Counted from the stretch's first letter, positions 26,104 through 35,440 are shown. The stretch: 64,000 bases of DNA from Thalassospira sp. HJ (GCF_000948415.1 NZ_JYII01000012.1:248001-312000), one strand, 5' to 3'. Made by a program: numbers and translations. The notes: a model not told the origin generated them from the sequence alone.

Positions 26104-27423
26104 TCACACCTCACCAAACAGGACGTGATCGGCGGTCAGATCATCCTTGTCGGTGTCCTCGATAATGACGCCAAATGTCCATGGATCGCCATTGCTGAAA
26201 TCGACATAGAGGTCATCGCCGGTCTGGGTGGTGTGATCGAGGAAGCTTTCGAAATCCGTGATGCCGGAGCGCTCCTGAAGGTCGCTTGTCAGAAGCAGCG
26301 TATCGTGCCCGATGTCACGCTGCACATCGCGAATTTCGTCATAATAATCTTCGGTCTCAAACCCGACGATCCGGTCACGGCTTGAGGCCTCTGCATCGAA
26401 AACGAAGGTGTCCGGGCTGCTATTGCCTTCAAGCCAGTCATTACCGGCCCCGCCAGACAAAAGGTTTTCATGGAAAACCGGATTACCACCGGCACCGGCA
26501 CGCAGCGTATCATGCCCATCGCCGCCAAAGAGCGAAACGTCGCGTGTTTCGCCCGTCAGCGTGTCATTTCCCGCCTCGCCGTAAAGGTTCTCGCCAACCA
26601 TGGTGTCGTCGCCGTCACCGCCATAAATGGTGTCATTGCCGCGGTTGCCGACAAGACGGTTATCCTGGTCATCGCCGATAATCAGGTCGCTTTGATTGCT
26701 GCCATCGACATTTTCGATATTGATGAAATGATCACCGGTACGCCCCGTGCCGGTTTCAAGGTTGATGACCGGTTGCGGGCCGTATTCGCCATAAGGTGCA
26801 TCATTGCCCCAGCCGGCGATATAGCTGATGGTGTCAATCCCGTCACCGCCATCAAAGATATTGGTCCTGTCCTCGGAAAAGTCAGTGCTGGCGGCAGCAT
26901 AGAACGTATCGTCGCCGCCTTGTCCCTGCATGACATCGCCGTCATCGGTGCGATTGTAGATCTGATAAAAGGCGTTTTTGCCGTCATCGCCGATCAGCAC
27001 ATCGCCATAGGTCGTATCGCGGATATCTTCGATATTGCTGTATCGGTCGCCCTCGGCATCACCGCCCAATCCGATCCCGGTCGCGAGATTGACGTAAACG
27101 CCCTGGTTTGATGGATCTTGCGTGAAGCCGAACGTGATTTCGTCGCGACCGGGGCCGCCATCAATCACATCAGCGCCCGATCCGCCATTGAGTTCGTCAT
27201 TGCCCGATCCTCCAAACAGCGTATCGTTTCCGGCACTGCCATTAATGTCGTCATGTCCGGCACCGCCATCAAGCGTGTCATCACCAAATCCCAGCTCAAA
27301 CAGGTGATCGTTGCCGCCAAGGGCCTGGACATAATCGTCGCCCTCGCGGCCATATATCCTGTCGTCCTGTTCTGTTCCGATAATCGTGTCGTTGCCGTCG
27401 GTTCCATAGATGTTGTCAACCAT
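26104..27423 (-). CDS. RTX (hemolysin-type calcium-binding) repeat protein
   Basis: A 439-residue acidic protein built largely from nonapeptide repeats of the form GGxGxDxLx, in three blocks (about 5-95, 140-190 and 245-330). Each pair of turns binds Ca2+ in a beta-roll. There is no N-terminal signal; the C-terminal part after residue 340, with DTFVFDAEASSRDRIVGFE, is the usual end segment recognised by type I secretion systems. No enzyme domain is visible, so it may be a surface or matrix protein. The start at 27423 has AGGAG six bases away; the ATG two codons upstream has no spacing. No secretion genes are adjacent. Confidence 0.85.
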   Translation of the reverse strand: MVDNIYGTDGNDTIIGTEQDDRIYGREGDDYVQALGGNDHLFELGFGDDTLDGGAGHDDINGSAGNDTLFGGSGNDELNGGSGADVIDGGPGRDEITFGFTQDPSNQGVYVNLATGIGLGGDAEGDRYSNIEDIRDTTYGDVLIGDDGKNAFYQIYNRTDDGDVMQGQGGDDTFYAAASTDFSEDRTNIFDGGDGIDTISYIAGWGNDAPYGEYGPQPVINLETGTGRTGDHFINIENVDGSNQSDLIIGDDQDNRLVGNRGNDTIYGGDGDDTMVGENLYGEAGNDTLTGETRDVSLFGGDGHDTLRAGAGGNPVFHENLLSGGAGNDWLEGNSSPDTFVFDAEASSRDRIVGFETEDYYDEIRDVQRDIGHDTLLLTSDLQERSGITDFESFLDHTTQTGDDLYVDFSNGDPWTFGVIIEDTDKDDLTADHVLFGEV

Positions 27424-28006
27424 GACCATCTCCTGCGTGGAATACCTATACCCCGGCAATCCAAGGTTGCGTCGGAATTTTGGCGACTTGATGGCTGGTC
27501 GGGGCGCGGCAGGCTTCGCGGGGATGACGGAACCGCAGTTGTGTTCTTTGTGCCGTCACTCCCGCTGCAGGCGGGAGTGCATGGTGCTGCGGTGGTGCTG
27601 TGATTTTAATTGACCGGAAAAAAAAGGGGGGGGCCCACTTCACTCACTACGAGGTATGTCCGCTAAGACGCAATGGGGGCGGCGCGTTCAATTCGTTCGT
27701 GGCGGTCAGGAATGTTGAGGGCTTTCCAAAGATTGATCTTCACCCGGAAACTTGAGAAATCAAAGTTCTAGAGGTTTCTAGTTGGATTGAATGATAGGTA
27801 TTGATAACCTCGAAGGAAAGATGTCATTGAGTGTTCTGCTGGAAGCTCAACGAACTGGCTTCTATACTCGCGATAAGCGCCTTAAGCTAACCTTTCACTC
27901 AGAGCACAAGTGCCCGCGTGTCGCGAGCAAGCGACGTTAGGAAGGCCATAGAAAAGGCAGGTGCCGCCTTCATGGAGGGAGGAGCCATTTTGAGGAAATA
28001 TAAATT
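27424..28006. other. Non-coding region at the left edge of the cassette
   Basis: It holds REP-like units (GCGGGGATGACGG at about 27518-27530 and CACTCCCGC/GCGGGAGTG at 27557-27579), then an unusual run of A8 G8 C3 (27618-27636), then AT-richer sequence with no ORF I can support. GGAGG-like blocks stand before the ATG at 28007. The change in base composition falls near 27640, which I take as the left border of the cassette. Confidence 0.5.
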
Positions 28007-29152
28007 ATGACTAACGATCAGCCTTTACCAAAAGACGTACCTTTGCAAGAAACATACAAGGTTCCTGTTGATTGGTTGCGGCTTGATCAGAAAAATCCGC
28101 GCTTGGTCGGTGTCAACCAAAAGACAACTATAGAAAGCATAGTAGCTCAACTTTATCGCAGTGAGGAATTAGCGGAGCTCCTGCATTCTATTGCCGCCAA
28201 CGGTTATCTTAATATTGAACCGCTCATTGTTGAATTGGATGATGACCAATTTATTGTCCTTGAAGGCAACAGACGGCTTGCGGCTATCATGTTGTTTCGA
28301 GATGCGGATCTTGTTGATAGGATAAGTAAATCTGAACGTCTTCGAATAACAGTTCCCGAGTTGTCGCCGGAACATAGACAAACTCTTGACAGAGTGTCTG
28401 TATATCGCGTTGCAGATCGGGAATCTGCCCGCTCATTTATCGGGTTTAAGCACATTAATGGTGCTGCAAAATGGGAATCTTACGCGAAGGCAAAATTTGC
28501 TGCTGATTGGTTTCGAACTGGTGGCAAGAGTTTGGAAGAAATCGCGAGCAAGATCGGTGACCGGCACGACACTATCAAGCGGATGGTTGCAGCCATATAC
28601 GTTCTTGAGCAGGCCGAGGAGAATGAAATTTTCTCCCTTGATAACCGGAACGCTAAGAAATTTAATTTCTCCCACCTCTATACAGCTTTGTCTCGTGCCT
28701 CTTATATGAGCTTTTTAGGTTTGGATATAGCTTGGGCGAGTTATGAGCCCAGACCAGATCAAATACCAAAAGAAAAACTTCCTGCTCTACGAGAGGTTCT
28801 TGTTTGGATTTATGGGTCAAAAGAAGATGCTAGAGCCCCTATTATCCAGTCCCAGAATCCTGATATCAAGCGTCTTGGCGAGGTTCTTACCAGTGCAGAA
28901 GGCCTGCATTTGTTGCGTGCAGGGCGTTCACTTGACGAAGCTCATACAAGCACTGAACCTGCTGATGAACAGCTATCATCATCACTCATTCGTGCCCGTG
29001 CAGGTCTGCGGGAAGCAGTAAATAATTTACGCGGCTATGACGGGCGTGACGAATCACTTTTGAACATTGCTGAAGATATATCTGAAACGGCGCAAACTAT
29101 TCATGACCGGATAAAGAAGAAGTTTAATGCTACTACGAGACAAGATTCATGA
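28007..29152 (+). CDS. ParB/Srx-like domain protein A
   Basis: A 381-residue protein. Its N-terminal 130 residues resemble the ParB/sulfiredoxin-like nucleotide-binding fold: LRLDQKNPRL (24-33), IAANGYLNIEPLIV and FIVLEGNRRLAAI with EGNRR at 86-90. A middle helix-turn-helix-like stretch (SLEEIASKIGDRHDTIKRMV) follows. The rest is helical. Related proteins bind DNA or hydrolyse nucleotides in defence loci, while true ParB partners ParA and this is not near a parA. The stop overlaps the next ATG (ATGA), so the pair is coupled. AT-rich against the chromosome. Confidence 0.72.
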   Translation: MTNDQPLPKDVPLQETYKVPVDWLRLDQKNPRLVGVNQKTTIESIVAQLYRSEELAELLHSIAANGYLNIEPLIVELDDDQFIVLEGNRRLAAIMLFRDADLVDRISKSERLRITVPELSPEHRQTLDRVSVYRVADRESARSFIGFKHINGAAKWESYAKAKFAADWFRTGGKSLEEIASKIGDRHDTIKRMVAAIYVLEQAEENEIFSLDNRNAKKFNFSHLYTALSRASYMSFLGLDIAWASYEPRPDQIPKEKLPALREVLVWIYGSKEDARAPIIQSQNPDIKRLGEVLTSAEGLHLLRAGRSLDEAHTSTEPADEQLSSSLIRARAGLREAVNNLRGYDGRDESLLNIAEDISETAQTIHDRIKKKFNATTRQDS

Positions 29153-30141
29153 ATGTGTCTTTGTACTTTCCCATTGATGAAATTCATGCGCCAAAGCCAA
29201 ATTGCGATTTAGCTGCGGATTATCTTGAGCTTACCGCGTTTTTTTCGAAGGATGCGCAGGCGTTCACTAAAGATTTAGTAAACGCCTCGGAGATTGGTGC
29301 GGAAGAAGACTATCTGGATGTCGATGATGAGGTTATCAATCGTGAGGAAATCATTTCTGGGGCTATTTCAAGGATTGATGGACGCAAGAATGCACTTGGC
29401 GATTCCTATCCTTTCAGCATGGATGATAACGGCGATTTACTGACATTCTTTCGTGATGAACTAACACACGGGCAGGCCGCATATCTTCTTTGCCTTGTGT
29501 TATCTCACCTGAAGTCTGTCTCAGCAGTCTTGGACGGAACAATCGTATATCCAAGTGATGATGATATTCGAAAACTACGTCAGTACTTTCAATATTTTGC
29601 CACAGCGGCGCTTGCTGCGGAAATTGGGGGACAGGCGTGGTCTTTCGGATATCCGCGACCTGACCATACCGGCTTTCTTGAAAAGCTAGGACAAATTTGG
29701 GATGTGCTTAGAGATGGTAGTGTAGCGGTGGACCCAGCCGCCCCACAAAGACCGAAAGACGATCAAATTGATATCTTTGCTTGGAAAGGGCATCCGGACG
29801 CATTGCCCGGATTTCTGTTAGCGGGAGCACAGGTAGCTACAGGAAACAACTGGAAAGATAAATCCATCAAATCTCATCTTTCAGAGGTTTTCTGGAAGAG
29901 ATGGTTTGGGCGGCAGCCAGTTTCTCAGATGGTTTGTTACCACATTATTCCATTTACGCGATCCGACATTGAGTTTCGCGATGATGTCTTGACGTTGGGT
30001 AATGTCCTTCATCGTTTACGTTTACCGTATCGTGTCGAGCAAGCTGTAGTCTTGCATAATAACGGGGTCTCAATTGAGGCGTTTGATCTTTTGCCTGAAG
30101 CCGTAGAATGGGTGACCGCATATAGCCAGCGTGCTTTGTAG
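29149..30141 (+). CDS. Restriction-endonuclease-like protein of the cassette
   Basis: A 330-residue protein I cannot name. The segment E159 (AAEIGGQAW), KDDQIDIFAWKGHPD (D208) and FLLAGAQVATGNNWKDK (Q228) resembles the core of PD-(D/E)XK nucleases that use a Q in place of the second acidic residue, and the closing tract with QMVCYHIIPFTRSD is probably part of the fold. The N-terminal 150 residues look like a separate helical and acidic module. Coupled to protein A by a 4-base overlap. It may be the cutting subunit of a restriction-type system with the methyltransferase at 31613. Confidence 0.6.
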   Translation: MNVSLYFPIDEIHAPKPNCDLAADYLELTAFFSKDAQAFTKDLVNASEIGAEEDYLDVDDEVINREEIISGAISRIDGRKNALGDSYPFSMDDNGDLLTFFRDELTHGQAAYLLCLVLSHLKSVSAVLDGTIVYPSDDDIRKLRQYFQYFATAALAAEIGGQAWSFGYPRPDHTGFLEKLGQIWDVLRDGSVAVDPAAPQRPKDDQIDIFAWKGHPDALPGFLLAGAQVATGNNWKDKSIKSHLSEVFWKRWFGRQPVSQMVCYHIIPFTRSDIEFRDDVLTLGNVLHRLRLPYRVEQAVVLHNNGVSIEAFDLLPEAVEWVTAYSQRAL

Positions 30142-30210
30142 GAGCAACACCTACGGTTGCGATGCTGTACAAGAGCATCCTGACTTAAATACTGTATTCA
30201 TGTATAGCTG

Positions 30211-30216
30211 TATAAT
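30211..30216 (+). promoter_or_regulatory. Candidate -10 box of second cassette operon
   Basis: TATAAT, 24 bases before the start of protein B. An inverted repeat GATGCT (30161-30166) and AGCATC (30174-30179) lies upstream and could be an operator. No good -35 is visible. Confidence 0.4.
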
Positions 30217-30239
30217 TGAAGGCATATTCGGGGGAAATG

Positions 30240-31616
30240 ATGGCTGAACAGATCGAACTTTTAATCGACGATCTGCTACTGGATCAGAATAACCCGCGTT
30301 TAGATCCGGTCGAAAACCAATCGGCAGCGCTTGAGGCGTTGATTGGACTTAATCACGAACATATTCGTAACCTGATGATAGACATAAAAGAGAACGGTCT
30401 TGATCCAGGAGACAGTCTTTATGTCATGAAAAATGAAAATGATACGAATGATTATGTGGTTCTTGATGGTAACCGCAGATCGTCTGCGCTGATCATTCTG
30501 TCTAATTCCAACGTGCTGGATGGAACCGGTATTTCAGCTTCGGTCAAAAAATCTCTAAAAGGTGTTGCGAAAGGGTTCGATTGTGCGACCGTTGAACCTC
30601 TTCGAGCGGTTTTGTTCGAAAATCGTGATGAAGCAAACTTATGGATTTCTCGTCGTCATGAGGGAGAGGACAAGGGCAGAGGACGCATAAATTGGGGGAC
30701 GCTGGAAAAGCAACGCTTTTCAGGTGATGGTTCCACCCTCGACGTGATCGAATTTATCATAAAAAACGCCGCTTCCGATGAAGAAGGAAAAGAAATAAGG
30801 AATCTTCTCAAAAGAAACTCTACGACCCTGACCCGTTTGTTGGAATCCTCTCCGGGGAGGCAGCATTTGGGTATTGTCGTAAAACGAGACGGCGAAGAGG
30901 TGATCCCGTCCACGATATATAATCCAAAGTGGATTCTTCGTGTGCTACAGAAGGTGGTTGACGATATAAAGAAGAAGCAGATAAATACACGAAAACTGAA
31001 TAAAGAGAAGGACATAGAGGACTATCTGGAGGGGCTTCCAAAAACGTTGCAGCCATCTGGTCAAACTATGGGAAAGCCTCATTCTTTTCGTGAAATGATT
31101 GTGGGTTCAGGAGAGAACAAGGGGGGGGCAACAAAAACGGCATCCGTAAAGTCAAAGCGTTTACCGCAAGATCGAAGTACTCTGGCGCCCAAGAAAAACC
31201 CTTTTAAACACCCCGAATCTGAAAAAGCCCGTCAGCTTCTTAAAGAGGCAGGAAATATTTCTGTTCAAAATTATAGAGTTTCATCTGCTTTTCTGCTCAG
31301 GGCTTTCATAGAGTATACGGTTGATAAATATATTGACGATAATTCTTTGCCGAAGGTTGACCGGAAATCTGGAAGAGAACTTACACTTAGGCAAAAGGCA
31401 GAGAGTGCTGCAAACCACATCGAACAGAATACAAAAGGCATGAAAAAGCAGCTATCTGGTTTCCGAAAACTCATAAACGGTAATGGCAGTCCTATTTCTA
31501 TCGAAAGCCTCAATGCTTCCGTTCACCAGAATAGTGAGATTCCTGCTGCTGACGCACTCGTTGGTGGATGGGAGAAAGCCGTCCCTCTATTCATCACGAC
31601 TTTTGGTGAGCCATGA
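30240..31616 (+). CDS. ParB/Srx-like domain protein B
   Basis: A 458-residue protein with an N-terminal domain like protein A: LLLDQNNPRLDP, IKENGLDPGDSL, and DYVVLDGNRRSSALI with DGNRR at 76-80. The middle part has a basic, low-complexity stretch (about residues 300-330) and the last 130 residues form a helical domain with FLLRAFIEYTVDKYID. A TTG start at 30216 is possible; the ATG at 30240 has GGGGG five bases away and is preferred. The 3' end overlaps the methyltransferase start. Same AT-richer composition as the rest of the cassette. Confidence 0.72.
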   Translation: MAEQIELLIDDLLLDQNNPRLDPVENQSAALEALIGLNHEHIRNLMIDIKENGLDPGDSLYVMKNENDTNDYVVLDGNRRSSALIILSNSNVLDGTGISASVKKSLKGVAKGFDCATVEPLRAVLFENRDEANLWISRRHEGEDKGRGRINWGTLEKQRFSGDGSTLDVIEFIIKNAASDEEGKEIRNLLKRNSTTLTRLLESSPGRQHLGIVVKRDGEEVIPSTIYNPKWILRVLQKVVDDIKKKQINTRKLNKEKDIEDYLEGLPKTLQPSGQTMGKPHSFREMIVGSGENKGGATKTASVKSKRLPQDRSTLAPKKNPFKHPESEKARQLLKEAGNISVQNYRVSSAFLLRAFIEYTVDKYIDDNSLPKVDRKSGRELTLRQKAESAANHIEQNTKGMKKQLSGFRKLINGNGSPISIESLNASVHQNSEIPAADALVGGWEKAVPLFITTFGEP

Positions 31617-32557
31617 TGAACCCCGACAAACCAGATAAAGTCCAGTCCGGACGTTATTCTCCCCTTCGCTATCCAGGAGGTAAGGGAAAGATCGCACGCT
31701 TTATGCGCGATATCATCCGCCTAAATGGTCTTTCCGATGGTCGATATGTCGAGCCATACGCAGGAGGTGCTGCTGTAGCTTGGGAACTACTGATTACGGG
31801 CATTGTTCGTCGCGTTACGATCAACGATATAAACCGACCGGTCTGGGCGTTTTGGGATAGCGTTTTGAACCAAACGGATGCTCTTTGTGCACTGATTCAG
31901 GATCACCCTGTTACAGTTGATGAATGGGATCGCTGGAAGGATATTTATCGTAATCAAGATGACGCCGGTACTCTGGAGCTTGGTTTTGCCTTCTTTTTCC
32001 TCAATCGTACGAATCGTTCGGGTATCTTGAATGGCGGGATTATTGGTGGGCGTAAGCAGACCGGAACTTGGAAAATCGATGCGAGATTTAACAAAGATGA
32101 ACTGATTTTACGGATTCAAAAAATTGCTGCTCTGCGCTCTCGTATCGAGTTGACGTGTATGGACGCTGTAGAGCTTCTTAAGAAAAAATCAGAAGAGTGG
32201 AGAAGCAACACTCTCATTTACATTGATCCTCCTTACTATAAAAAAGGTCCATCCCTGTATCATAATGCTTACGGGGAAGATGATCATGCGCAAATAGCAT
32301 CAGCGGTGACATCTTTGAATGAGCATAACTGGATAGTCTCCTACGACGATGTGTATCCTATCCATCAGCTTTACGAAAACTGTCCATGGATGCAATACAC
32401 GCTGAATTATAGCGCCAGAAAAGCGGAACGCGGACGAGAAGCCATGTTCTTTAGCCATGGATTACAAGTGCCAGATGTACCGAAACCATTAATAGAGCTT
32501 GATCGAGAAATATGTTCAGCGCCGCGCGCAGTTGCAAAACGTAATGTTGCCGCCTGA
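31613..32557 (+). CDS. D12-class adenine-specific DNA methyltransferase
   Basis: A 314-residue Dam-type N6-adenine methyltransferase. Motif X is PLRYPGGKGK (17-26), the SAM-binding motif I is VEPYAGGAAVAWEL (46-59) and the catalytic motif IV is DPPYY (205-209). It methylates adenine in a specific site that cannot be read from sequence. ATGA overlap with protein B. In this cassette it probably protects host DNA against the neighbouring nuclease-like protein. The last 40 residues are variable. Confidence 0.9.
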   Translation: MMNPDKPDKVQSGRYSPLRYPGGKGKIARFMRDIIRLNGLSDGRYVEPYAGGAAVAWELLITGIVRRVTINDINRPVWAFWDSVLNQTDALCALIQDHPVTVDEWDRWKDIYRNQDDAGTLELGFAFFFLNRTNRSGILNGGIIGGRKQTGTWKIDARFNKDELILRIQKIAALRSRIELTCMDAVELLKKKSEEWRSNTLIYIDPPYYKKGPSLYHNAYGEDDHAQIASAVTSLNEHNWIVSYDDVYPIHQLYENCPWMQYTLNYSARKAERGREAMFFSHGLQVPDVPKPLIELDREICSAPRAVAKRNVAA

Positions 32558-32631
32558 AGAAGCAGTTTAACTGATCGTCGAGAGTTGTTTGGTAATGGAG
32601 CGGCGGCTGTAACTTTTGATGTTCAAGCTTT

Positions 32632-32871
32632 CTAGAGAGCTTGCCGAACTTGTAGATTGATCCAGAATTCCGCACTGTTGCCAAAAACACGCGCCAGGAT
32701 AAGGGCGGTGTCGGCGGTAATCCGGCGACGGTTGTTGCACAGTTCGTTGACATGTTTGCGCGGAACGCCCATGGCCTCGGCCAAGGCGATCTGTGTCAGG
32801 TCCATTGGTTCCATGAACTCGGTGACGAGCATTTTACCAACGCTGACGGGTTTTCTTGCTGTCTTGAGCAT
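32632..32871 (-). CDS. higA: HigA family antitoxin, C-terminally shortened
   Basis: A 79-residue XRE/HigA-type DNA-binding protein, with TQIALAEAMGVPRKHVNELCNNRRRITADTALILARVFGNSAEFWINLQ. HigA proteins normally run about 15-25 residues past FWINLQ; here a stop follows at RQAL. No HigB toxin reading frame is present upstream on the minus strand. The gene therefore looks like an antitoxin remnant with its tail replaced where the methyltransferase cassette ends. Function as a free repressor is possible. Confidence 0.75.
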   Translation of the reverse strand: MLKTARKPVSVGKMLVTEFMEPMDLTQIALAEAMGVPRKHVNELCNNRRRITADTALILARVFGNSAEFWINLQVRQAL

Positions 32872-32982
32872 GGGGCACCTCTTTGATTCCTGAGGTTTTC
32901 AGGATAGAGGCGGGTGTTGAGATTGGCAATCTTTGGTTGAATTGGTTGGTGTGGTTTAGGTGCTGTTTTCTGTTTTTCGTCG

Positions 32983-33086
32983 CGTCATAGATGGATTTCC
33001 GCCTGCGCGGAAATGACAAGGAAGAGGGGGGAGATGGCGTCCTTGGGGGCAGCATAGATGGATCCCCGCTTTCGCGGGGATGACGG
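32983..33086. repeat. Tandem pair of REP-like palindromes
   Basis: Two units sharing the lead CATAGATGGAT: one ends in TTTCCGCCTGCGCGGAAATGAC (two parts, 32993-33017), the other in CCCCGCTTTCGCGGGGATGACGG (33063-33086, in two parts). They lie between higA and the ABC-F gene. Confidence 0.7.
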
Positions 33087-33129
33087 TTTTTGAGGGAGAG
33101 CGGGGCGTGCTTGAGAGGGCGATGGTGGC

Positions 33130-35022
33130 CTACGCCACCATCGCGTCGTATTCTTCCTGCTTGTCGAGCCATTTCTGTTCGACCATGGCGAGTTCGTTTT
33201 CGATCTGGCCGAGTTCCTTTTGGATGTCGGCCAGTTTTTGCGCGTTGGCGTCTTCGTAAAGGGTCGGGTCGGCCATTTTTTCTTCGATTGCGGCTTTGCG
33301 TTCGGAAAGCTTTTCCATCTGTTTTTCAAGCTTCTCGATTTCGCGTTTGACCGGGGCGGCGACTTTACGCTTTTCGGCGGCCTGCTGGCGTTCGGCCTTG
33401 CGGTCGCGTTTCGCCGGTTTGCCAGCATCGTCGCCCTTATTCGCGCGGCGTTCCATGCGCGCGCGATCCAGAAGATACTGGCGATATTCGGCAACGTCGC
33501 CGTCAAACGCCTTGACCGTGCCATCGGCAACCAAAACGAGGCGATCCGCACAGGCTTCGATCAGATAGGGATCGTGGCTGATGATGATGACCGCACCTTC
33601 ATAGGCATTGAGCGCATGGTTGAGCGCATCGCGGCTGTCGATATCAAGGTGGTTGGTCGGCTCATCAAGGATGAGCATGTGTGGGGCATCGAGCGTCATC
33701 AGGGCAAACAGCAAGCGCGCCTTTTCACCGCCCGAGAGGTCCTTGACCTTGGTGTCGCCTTTCTGGCCTTCAAAGGCAAAGCGGCCGAGCTGGGCGCGGA
33801 CCTTGCTTTCGATGACGTTGGGCATAAGGGATGCCATATGCTGATAGGGCGTTTCATCACCGCGCAGCTCATCGGTCTGGTGCTGTGCGAAATAGCCGAT
33901 GCGCAGTTTGCTTGATGCGGCCTTTTCACCCGACATCAGTTGCAAGCGGTCCGACAGCAGCTTGGCCAGTGTCGACTTACCGTTACCGTTGGCCCCCAGA
34001 AGGGCGATACGGTCATCCATATCAATGCGCAGGCTGATATTGCGCAGGATCGGTTTGCCTTCTTCGTAGCCGACATCGCCATCATGAATGTTGATCAGCG
34101 GCGGCGGCAGTTCCTTGGGGCTTGGGAAGTCAAAGGTAATGCCGCGATCCTCGACCACCGGAATGGCCGGGCCCATTTTTTCAAGCATCTTGACGCGGCT
34201 TTGCGCCTGCTTGGCCTTGCTGGCCTTGGCACGGAAGCGGTCGATGAAGGATTGCAGATGCTTTTGCTGGGCGATCTGCTTTTCATAATGCTTGGAGGCC
34301 AGTTCCATCTGTTCGCGGCGCGTCTTGGCAAATTTGTCGTAATTGCCGCCATACAGCGTCACCGTGCCGTCATGCAGATGGGCAATGGTTTTGACAGCCC
34401 TGTTCAAAAGATCGCGGTCGTGACTGATCAGGATGATCGTGCCGGGATAGTTGATCAGATAGTTTTCAAGCCAGATGGTGGCTTCGAGATCAAGGTGGTT
34501 GGTCGGCTCGTCAAGCAGCAGCAGATCGGGGCGCAGGAACAGCGTGGCGGCCAAGGCGACACGCATGCGCCAGCCACCCGAGAAATCATCGCACGGGCGT
34601 TGCTGGGCATCCGCATCAAAACCAAGGCCGGACAGAATGGAGGCCGCGCGGGCCTCGGCCGTGTGGGCGTCTATATCGGCCAGACGTGTGTGGACCTCGG
34701 CAATGCGGTGCGGGTCGGTGGTGGTTTCGGCTTCTTCCAAAAGGCTTGCGCGTTCGGTATCGGCTGCGAGAACGGTTTCAATCAGCGAGCGTTCGCCCGC
34801 CGGGGCTTCCTGTGCGACCACCCCCATGCGCGCACGTTTGGACATGCGGATATCACCGCCATCGCCCGGCAATTCGCCCGAGATCAGTTTAAGCAGTGTC
34901 GATTTCCCCGCGCCATTACGGCCAATCAGGCCGACTTTGTGCCCGTCCGGGATGGTCAGGTTGACCTGATCAAGAATGACACGGCCGCCAATGCGGTAGG
35001 TCAGATCGGTAATTTGCAGCAT
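33130..35022 (-). CDS. ABC-F family ATPase (YheS/Uup-like)
   Basis: A 630-residue protein with two ABC ATPase domains and no membrane part. Walker A GRNGAGKST and GANGNGKST, both signature motifs (FSGGWRMR and LSGGEKARLLF) and two Walker B sites LLLDEPTNHLD and LILDEPTNHLD are present. A linker rich in Lys/Arg lies between the domains and a coiled-coil tail (about 545-625) ends the protein. ABC-F proteins bind the ribosomal E site and modulate translation. Closest by eye to YheS; not clearly an antibiotic-resistance type. Confidence 0.9.
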   Translation of the reverse strand: MLQITDLTYRIGGRVILDQVNLTIPDGHKVGLIGRNGAGKSTLLKLISGELPGDGGDIRMSKRARMGVVAQEAPAGERSLIETVLAADTERASLLEEAETTTDPHRIAEVHTRLADIDAHTAEARAASILSGLGFDADAQQRPCDDFSGGWRMRVALAATLFLRPDLLLLDEPTNHLDLEATIWLENYLINYPGTIILISHDRDLLNRAVKTIAHLHDGTVTLYGGNYDKFAKTRREQMELASKHYEKQIAQQKHLQSFIDRFRAKASKAKQAQSRVKMLEKMGPAIPVVEDRGITFDFPSPKELPPPLINIHDGDVGYEEGKPILRNISLRIDMDDRIALLGANGNGKSTLAKLLSDRLQLMSGEKAASSKLRIGYFAQHQTDELRGDETPYQHMASLMPNVIESKVRAQLGRFAFEGQKGDTKVKDLSGGEKARLLFALMTLDAPHMLILDEPTNHLDIDSRDALNHALNAYEGAVIIISHDPYLIEACADRLVLVADGTVKAFDGDVAEYRQYLLDRARMERRANKGDDAGKPAKRDRKAERQQAAEKRKVAAPVKREIEKLEKQMEKLSERKAAIEEKMADPTLYEDANAQKLADIQKELGQIENELAMVEQKWLDKQEEYDAMVA

Positions 35023-35274
35023 GTTCTCTTTCGCCGGTATCGGGTCGTTTTCGGGGCATTATCGGGGGAATCGCAAGGATTTCTGTGCTTTCAATAGGGC
35101 AGGAGCGTGTTTGACGCAAGGATTCTTCAAATTGTCATCGCAGCTGTGATTTCGATGACAGGAGGGTCGCAAAACCGCCCGGAACCGCAGTTTCATGCCT
35201 TTTGGCGACATTTTGCAGGCGAAACGTGTGAATGCAACGGCTGCAGGTCTGCTTTGCAGCGGTAGAACTATGTG

Positions 35275-35303
35275 TTGCGTTGCGATCCAACCCCGTTTAT
35301 ATA
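35275..35303 (+). promoter_or_regulatory. Candidate ndk promoter
   Basis: TTGCGT (35275-35280), a 17-base spacer and TATATA (35298-35303). It lies 138 bases before the ndk start, which leaves a leader with GC-rich inverted repeats such as GGGCGG/CCGCC at about 35334-35355. The 418-base gap (35023-35440) between the divergent ABC-F and ndk genes holds no ORF I can support. Confidence 0.5.
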
Positions 35304-35440
35304 GCGCCAACCTTCGGGTCTGTGGATGATAAGGGCGGTCTTTGGTGCCGCCTTTATCTTCCGCAGGCCCTTTGTGCTCGGGGGGCCTTATGGGGTCCTC
35401 TTTGGGGGTAACGAATTTTTACAAAGCTTAGGTGAAACCA

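Noticed and set aside
26470..27111. 213-codon frame opposite the RTX gene
   Set aside because: The repeat structure of the RTX gene keeps its antisense strand open; the Ile/Val-rich product has no signature.
28007..31616. Plasmid partition (ParB) locus
   Set aside because: Two ParB-like proteins, but no parA, no parS-like sites and a methyltransferase partner, so a partition role is unlikely.
32983..33086. CRISPR array
   Set aside because: Only two units with palindromic stems and unequal spacing; no cas genes in the window.
33940..35097. 385-codon open frame opposite the ABC-F gene
   Set aside because: It is the shadow of a highly conserved ATPase and shows no domain or ribosome site.
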